The notes under the pieces are model-generated. The model made no database searches. It worked only from the letters and a program-made list of their open reading frames with translations, and was not told the origin of the DNA. A program made the position numbers and the translations under genes. From Ctena decussata (Eukaryota; Mollusca; Bivalvia; Lucinida; Lucinidae), in the NCBI GenBank assembly GCA_963989385.1, contig OZ022508.1:52863087-52927086 (forward strand): a stretch of 64,000 nt of DNA, written 5' to 3'. Below, one piece after another: positions 57,392 to 64,000 of the stretch (positions are counted from its first letter, which is position 1; every line of letters starts with the position of its first letter).

Positions 57392-59328
57392 AGCTCACCT
57401 GAGCCAGCGGCTCCGGGGGGCTTATAGGATGGTAAGGCTCCGTCGTCCGTCGTCGTCCGTCCGTCCGTCCACAATTTCAAACGACTTCTCCTCTAAAACC
57501 GCTGGGCCGATTGTAACCAAATTTCATATAGAGCCTTCTGGGACCTTAGGAACGAAAAGTTGTTCAAACGGTCCTGGTCAGATGACCAACATGGCCGCCA
57601 TGCCCATATATGGTAAAACCCTGAAAAAAATCTTCTTCTCCATAACCAATAGGCCGATGGCCTTGAAACTTGGTATGTAGCATCGGGTACGCGAGTACTA
57701 CCAAGATTGTTCAAATTATGACCTTGGGTTGACCTTGACCTTTTTTACGGTAAGGTCAAATTTGCTTCCTTATGCTTTTATATGGCAAGAGGCTACAACA
57801 TAAGATATCTTGGAAACTGTTGAAGATTTGGGGCTAAAAATTGGTATCTACAGTCATCTTAATGACTACATGAAGATTTATGAGTACGAGAGGTCAAGGT
57901 TATTCTTTAACTTTGACCCTGAACTCTCATATTTCGACAAGTTCTAACAATTTCCTCAAAGGCCACTTGGCCAATTGAAACCAAACTCCATATAGAGCCT
58001 TTAGGGGTTGAGGGAACAAAAATTTATTCATACGGTCCAGGTCACATGACCAACATGGCCACCACGCCCATATATGGTAAAAACCTTTAAAAATCTTCTC
58101 CAGAACCAGTTGATCGATGGCCTTGAGACTTGGTATGTAGCATTGGGTACTTGAGTACTATCAAGATTGTTCAAATTATGACCTTGTGTTGACCTTGACC
58201 TTTTTTACGGCAAGGTCAAATATGGAAAAATGCTAGAACATGAGATTTCATGATAAGTTTTGGCCTAAAAATTGGTATATACAGTCATCTTAATGACTAC
58301 ATGAAGATTTGTGAGTACAAGAGGTCAAGGTCATTCTTTGACCTTTGACCCAGAACTCTCATATTATGACAATTTCAAACAACCTCCTCAAAAACCACTG
58401 GGCCAATTGTAACCAAATTTAATATAGAGCCTCCAGGGGTTGAGAGAATGAGAAAATTTTCTAACGGTCCAGGTCACATGACCAACATGGCCACTATGCC
58501 CATATATGGTAAAAACCTTTGAAAATCTTCTTCTCCAGAACCAATTGACCGATGGCCTTGAGACTTGGTATGTAGCATTTGGTACTTAAGTACTATCAAG
58601 ATTATTCAAATTATGACCTTGGGTTGACCCTGACCTTTTTTACAGCAAGGTCAAATATGGGAAAATGCTAGAACATAAGATTTCATAGAAAGTTTTGAAG
58701 ATTTTGGCCTAAAAAATGGTATATACAGTTGTCTTAATGAGGTCATGAAGAATTATGAGTACAAGAGGTCAAGGTCATTTCTTGACCTTTGATCCAGATC
58801 GCTGATATTTTGACATTTTCAACCATTTCCTCAAAAGCCAAAGGGCCAATTGTAAACACATTTCACATAGAGCCTCCAGGGGTTGATTGAATAAAAATTT
58901 GTTCAAACGGTCCAGGTCACATGACCAACATGGCCGCCATTATCACTTATGGTATAAATCTTTAATATTTTTCTTCTCCAGAACCAATACACCTATGGCC
59001 TTGAAACTTGGTAAGTAGCATGGAGTACTAGAGTACCACCAAGACTTTTCAAATGGTGACCTTGGGTTTACCTTGACCTTTTTTGCGGCATGGTCAAATA
59101 TGGAAAAATGCTAGAACATAAGATTTCGTGGAAAGTTTTGAAGACTTTGGCCTAAAAATGGTATATATGGTTGTCTTAATGAGTACATGAAGATTTATGA
59201 GTACAAGCGGTCATGGTCATTCTTTGACTTTTGACCCAAGACTCATATTTTCACAATTTCAGACATGATAAGAAAAAGCCACCTTGCCAATTGCCCAGGG
59301 GGGCGATTCAGGGCCGCATGGCCCTCTT
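57392..59328 (+). mobile_element. Helitron-like element with four ~440 bp core repeats
   Basis: It starts tttagctcacctgagcc with a cgtcgtccgtccg run (57438-57471). Four tandem cores begin at about 57481, 57948, 58378 and 58822, each with accaacatggccgcc-like and gaccttgaccttttt motifs. It ends with a hairpin agggccgcatggccct followed by cttgt. A 3' hairpin with a short tail and no terminal inverted repeats is the Helitron/Helentron pattern. No Rep/helicase frame seen. Confidence 0.7.
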
Positions 59329-59684
59329 GTATTTTTTGACAGACGAGAATTCATCAAGCAGTGCATTGCAATCCACTTGTTGCAAAGTTTGAAATGGGCA
59401 AATATTAGGAACTGATACAAGCAAATTCATCATCCAAACCACGACACTAAACAGGAAATAATTACACGAAGCAAAATACAGAAGAAAGGCCAGACAAGGA
59501 GACATGATCTGGAGCACTGATCAGTCTACATGGCCGTGGTACCCTCACCCATCTTTTCTGCATGCGAGACCTGAACAGTTGACTAGTTTTAACCACTTCC
59601 ACACAAAACTCGGAAAACTCCGAAAGGCGAGGTGGCGAGACAATATCGCACTAGAGCTTTCTTTAATTCTTAACATAATAAATA

Positions 59685-59688
<4 letters not shown>

Positions 59689-59726
<38 letters not shown>
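59689..59726 (+). repeat. (AG)n microsatellite
   Basis: About 19 uninterrupted AG units. Confidence 0.95.
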
Positions 59727-59727
<1 letters not shown>

Positions 59728-61358
59728 ATTGTTAAAAGTGACAAATGAACAAGAAGTTTATGATAAAATGCAGTTTTAAAGAAAGATGGGACTCTCATTG
59801 TCAGCTGTCTCGAAATCGCTTTCGGTGAAAGAGGAATCTTTGCTTGTTGCGAAATCTGCTACTAATTTCAAACTATTTCCACTCCGTTTTGCAAGTTGTA
59901 TGATTTAATTTAATTACGCATAGACAAATCAATTGCAATGACAGTTTTAATGCATGCATATTTCGATATTTCTCAATAAATGTATAAACGATTTGTATAA
60001 GACTTTACAACAATGTGGTGGCAAAAGAAATAATCTTCATGTTCCCCTCGCCAAATTCCATCCTCGTACACTTTTATACCCCGTCCCAAGACACACGCAG
60101 ACACAAACACCAAAGTCTGGCTTCTTTGCACGACTGAACATGCCATCCGGAAGGCATTTTGCGGGTTTTACAAGTTCATCCTTCTACATTGTCAGCAGTT
60201 TTTCAGTAAAAAATTGTGACTGAAGTGTGAAAATATTTTAATATTGGTATGAAAAAAATAAAAAAGCTTACCTTAACCACAAAATACAAAAAAATCTCTT
60301 TCATACACTAGATAAGATGACTTTTAGAATTTTTTAACTGGACTTATTGTGTATTACATATATGAGTATGATCTTGACAAAACTTGTTTGAAGGCTTATG
60401 TGAACTGCCCATGCCCTAGGAAAGCCTGCACATGGGTGCAGGCTTACTGGGTCATGGGCAGATCACATTTTAAAACTGATTTCTTCGATAAACTGCGCAT
60501 GCGTTGACCACACAGCGTATGCGAGCATATTGGTTTGGGAATGTACCATTTGGATATGGCTGAGGAAATATTTCTCTCGATATGCCTAATTGTATTAAAT
60601 GTTTACATATTTTTAATGAAAAGATATACTAAAGAACTAGTTTAACTAGTTGTAAAGGGTTATTAAGCGTGGAAAATGCATTGTGCTAAACTACAACGTG
60701 CCAAAATAAGAAGCAACAAGTCAGATGGAACGAACCGCAACTCTGATAATGTCAACACCAACAACTTTACCGTAAAAAATCTAGGTTATAGGGACAGATA
60801 GGTCTGAAAAAACAGTACCGACCTAGATCAGACTGGTCAGGGTTATGATTCCATCTGCATATTTTTGGACTCGTTACTGTATTGAAACCCAAACTGTTCA
60901 ATTTTAAGGACAGTTAGGATAGTCATTTCAGGTTTCTTTAAGATTTTAATTACTCAAGACTTTGAATTTTTTACGTTCCGTAATCCTGAAAATTTGGATA
61001 GAAATGACAAAGAAAACGATGTAGACCCAAATTAGACTTTTACCAGAGTCTAGCAGTTTTAATAAAACCATGAAACTACAAAAGAAGGCTGGCCAGTTTG
61101 AAGGTACAGAAACTGAAATAAGTTCAGTTGTGTGCGTAATTTTGGACTATGTCGGTATCAGGCAAACTGTTTCTGAATAGTGTGCAATTTTCATTCAATT
61201 TAGTTTTCGCTGAATAATTGAAATTTACGTTACAAATCAGTAATTTAATATTTCACTGAGATCTTATTTCGATTAAGTCATGGTCTCGAACCTGCTGTCT
61301 TATTCATTCCATGGCTTTTCTAATGATATTGTAAACGCTCATGAGACCAATTATAGAT
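59727..61358. other. Intergenic stretch, no gene seen
   Basis: A hairpin with atgccctaggaaagcctgca / tgcaggcttactgggtcat arms lies at about 60405-60460. Otherwise nothing recognisable on either strand. Confidence 0.5.
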
Positions 61359-61541
61359 TCAGTAAAACCCCTTTATTAAGACCACCTTTCAGTATGCCTA
61401 AAAGTGGCCTTATTAATGAGGTGGTCGTAATATATCGAATAAAATATCATGAGAAAAATACCACAGGGGACTGGAAAAGACTGGTCATATTAATGAAGTG
61501 GTCATAATTTCGAGTGGTCTTAGTAGCGAGGTTTTACTGTA
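61359..61541. mobile_element. MITE with cagtaaaacccctttattaa ends
   Basis: Ends cagtaaaacccctttattaa and tagtagcgaggttttactg; inner accacctttcag / gaggtggtcg and ggtggtcat repeats. Non-coding. Confidence 0.65.
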
Positions 61542-62345
61542 TATTGTTGAAGTCTGCAAAAATGGAATAGCCATTGAATGCAAGCTTTTTATTGAGGCCG
61601 CCCGTCTTTAGTTTCATGTTTTACATGAAAGGCAATGATACCCTGACAGTGAAATTGGTGAAGAAATCAGTGTTTTATTTTTCATAAATGTAAAATTTTA
61701 AACACGTAAAGCTGACAACATATTGTAGAACAAAAAGCAGAAGGGCCATGTCGATGGAAAACCTAATTTGAACTATTGTGGGCTGCGCTTGCCCAGACCC
61801 TGTCACTGGTCTCGCTCAGACTAAAAAAGGTGGCCTTTGTAGATAACATATAAAAAAATCAAAAACAATGAACTGCATACATGTAATGACAAGAACCATG
61901 GTAATGTATTTTTTTTCTCCCGATACGTCTCGAATAAACTGAAACAATGAAACGTTTAACTTGTACTAATATGTTTATGGGTCAGATGTTTCAATTTGAT
62001 ATGGACTAACTGTTATTGAAAATAGCTTTCTTTGAAATCTTTTTCTTCAAGGAACTTAAAAAAAGAAAAAGAAATAAAACTGATAAGCTATACCCTGCCA
62101 ATATTTAAAAGGGCATGAGACCCAAATGAATCTGAACCGCTCACTTGTGGCCATACTACGTAACCTCTGGCCACATACCCCATTACTATTCATAAGACCA
62201 GGATGCAGCCATTCTTCTCTCTACAAGGATTTGTCACCTGTCTAGATGATTTTGGCCTTGTTCAAATGAAGTAAACCTACCAGAGGTGATGATATTCTTG
62301 ATCTATTTCTGACAACAAAATGAATCCAGATAAGTCCCATTATCA
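61542..62345. other. Intergenic stretch, no gene seen
   Basis: No repeat structure or exon recognised. Confidence 0.45.
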
Positions 62346-62681
62346 CAGGGTATAATCGATTCCGCTAATTTTCGCTTCCTGTAGAGACTGTACATCATAT
62401 TTTGCTTCCGCCGAGACTGTCCGCGAACTCTTGCTTCCTGCCGAGACTTCTGTACATGATAAATGGCTTCCTGCAGAGACTGTCCGGGTGATTCTGCTTC
62501 CTGCCGAGAGCCTCGGCAGGAAGCAGAATCACGCGGACTGTCTCGGCAGGAAGCCATTTTTCGAGGACAGTGGTCTCTGCAGGAAGCAAGAGTTCGCGGA
62601 CAGTCTCGGCGGAAGCCAAATATGACGGACAGTCTCTGCAGGAAGCGAAAATTGGCGGAATTGATTATACCCTGTGATTAT
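62346..62681. mobile_element. Complex hairpin element family F, copy 2
   Basis: Ends cacagggtataatcgattcc / gaattgattataccctgtg. Its left arm matches the right arm of copy 1 (ctgtacatgataaatggc) and its right arm matches the left arm of copy 1 (gccatttttcgaggacagt), so it is the same element in reverse orientation. Confidence 0.8.
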
Positions 62682-63072
62682 ATAGGAAAGCTGCCAGGAT
62701 GGTTTTAAATTTTTCATAAGGACCACAGCTTCACCAATATTGGCAAACTTACTATCGACTCAGGGATCCAAAAACTTGCTCCAACAAAAAAGCTCAGAGA
62801 AAAAACGCAGCCTGCCCTTGGTCACTCAAACAAAACGTCGGCTCATAAGAAAAATGGGATATATTGCATCAAAAACAAAAGTCACGAACAAGAAAAATAG
62901 GTACCACTTCAAACAGGTGAAACAAACAAAAATTGGCATACATTAATTATTTGACTCATATACTCGGAGTGGGCTAAAAAAGAAGGCGGAGCGAGAGGGA
63001 GTGTGGGTGGGGTTGTTGTGGAGGGGGTAAAGAGCGGGGAAGTAGAAATTCAGGATTTAAATTAAAATCAAG

Positions 63073-63488
63073 GAATCTCTTCTCTCTTATCAAAAGTATC
63101 AGACAAGATAATCGAAGTATATCTTTACTGGAAGATAATGCAAAGAACACGTTGCATTGTGATGGTGTAAGGCTAAGAATCTCTTCTCTCTTATCAAAAG
63201 TATCAGACAAGATAATCGAAGTATATCTTTACTGGAAGATAATGCAAAGAACACGTTGCATTGTGATGGTGTAAGGCTAAGAATCTCTTCTCTCTTATCA
63301 AAAGTATCAGACAAGATAATCGAAGTATATCTTTACTGGAAGATAATGCAAAGAACACGTTGCATTGTGATGGTGTAAGGCTAAGAATCTCTTCTCTCTT
63401 ATCAAAAGTATCAGACAAGATAATCGAAGTATATCTTTACTGGAAGATAATGCAAAGAACACGTTGCATTGCGATGGTGTTAAAAAGG
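63073..63488 (+). repeat. Minisatellite, 104 bp x 4, nearly identical
   Basis: Units start at 63073, 63177, 63281 and 63385 (gaatctcttctctcttatca ... gatggtgtaaggctaa). The first three are identical as far as I can read; the fourth diverges in its last ~15 bp. Repeated frames in it are artefacts. Confidence 0.95.
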
Positions 63489-63536
63489 CTAACCTTTTTA
63501 ATAAACAATTCCAGTCCGTATTTACATGCTTATTTC

Positions 63537-64000
63537 CACTCAGCTGTCCTGGAGGAAGAGTCTTCAAACGAGATTCAAGCACATGCGCTTGAAGTTTTAT
63601 GCTATTAAATATATTTCAATGACGCCGCTAAGCATCCAGGCTATGAGCCATTTTGAAAAAAGGAAATGGCTTATAGACTGCGCCAAGCTTAAAGGGTTTT
63701 GAAGTTTTTTTAGCATAGAACTTCAAGCGCCTGTGATTCAAGTCACCTCTGGAGTACAATAGGGGCCTATATTGGGCCCGCTGCTCTTTCTATTGTACAT
63801 AAACTTCCTGAAAACGTACAGTCTCAAGTAAAGCCCTTTGCTGATGATACCACTGTTTACTCCAAGACTGTGTCTGGTCCGGGAGACAGCAGTGTACTTC
63901 AGTCTGATCTTGGCTTTCTCCAGAACTGAGAAAGAACTTGGGACATGGAGTTTCATCCAAGCAAATTCCAGGCGCTCCACATTTCTAGGTCCAGAAACCC
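63537..64000 (+). pseudogene. Non-LTR retrotransposon reverse transcriptase, broken
   Basis: Reading around the MITE at 63580-63735, the + strand gives AVLEEESSNEIQ, then VTSGVQ-stop-GPILGPLLFLLYIN, then after a frameshift FADDTTVYSKT and DMEFHPSKFQ. These are typical RT landmarks (VTSGVPQG, GPLLF--YIND, the -ADD- catalytic motif, W-M-FN--KC). One stop replaces the PQG Pro region, a frameshift follows, and a later stop interrupts QN-ER. The element is dead and runs off the window edge. Confidence 0.75.
63580..63735. mobile_element. TIR MITE inserted in the RT relic
   Basis: Ends cacatgcgcttgaag / cttcaagcgcctgtg (14 of 15 paired) flanked by attcaag at 63573-63579 and 63736-63742. Same end type as the element at 53926-54232. 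Removing the MITE and one repeat rejoins the RT reading frame. Confidence 0.75.

Noticed and set aside
62303..62726. Frames with SCRDSPRDSASCR-type peptides on both strands (also at 54453-54815)
   Set aside because: They arise from the palindromic cttcctgc modules of hairpin family F.

Overview
This is eukaryotic nuclear DNA: AT-rich, intron-dense, with no bacterial operon structure. It most likely comes from a bivalve mollusc, probably a heterodont clam. That is inferred from repeat content: pearl-like elements with ~155-170 bp core repeats beside an ACGG microsatellite, a tRNA-headed SINE of the Nin type, and many foldback MITEs. Most long open frames in the window are chance frames or lie inside repeats.

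Layout. Positions 1-3.3 kb hold the last two coding exons of a tetraspanin-like gene on the + strand; the rest of that gene lies left of the window. Positions 3.3-18.6 kb hold no gene I can support firmly. They carry hairpin MITEs, a decayed ~170 bp tandem element (13.9-14.95 kb), a TIR element (16.2-16.7 kb) and three weak exon or ORF candidates. At 18.7-20.3 kb is a pearl-like element whose inverted copy sits at 47.7-49.2 kb. Positions 21,225-32,191 form one giant foldback-type element: two ~5.5 kb arms, each a tandem array of a ~170 bp unit, in opposite orientation, with short terminal inverted repeats and a 9-bp target duplication. Positions 32.2-34 kb hold a tandem duplication, a foldback MITE and the SINE.

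The main gene is a calpain on the - strand, about 34.47-56.84 kb. Nineteen coding exons can be assembled with consistent splice sites and phases, giving about 712 residues plus an uncertain terminal exon. The order is a repetitive N-terminal leader, the CysPc protease core, calpain domain III and a penta-EF-hand domain. Two of the three catalytic residues are replaced (Cys to Asn at residue 141, His to Arg at 298) while Asn323 is kept, so the gene appears to encode an intact pseudoprotease. Its introns are full of MITEs, pearl-like DNA and a perfect 45-bp-arm palindrome.

Positions 57-64 kb contain a foldback MITE, a Helitron-like element with four ~440 bp core repeats, a second copy of a complex hairpin element, four nearly identical 104-bp tandem repeats, and a broken non-LTR reverse transcriptase split by a MITE with its own target duplication.
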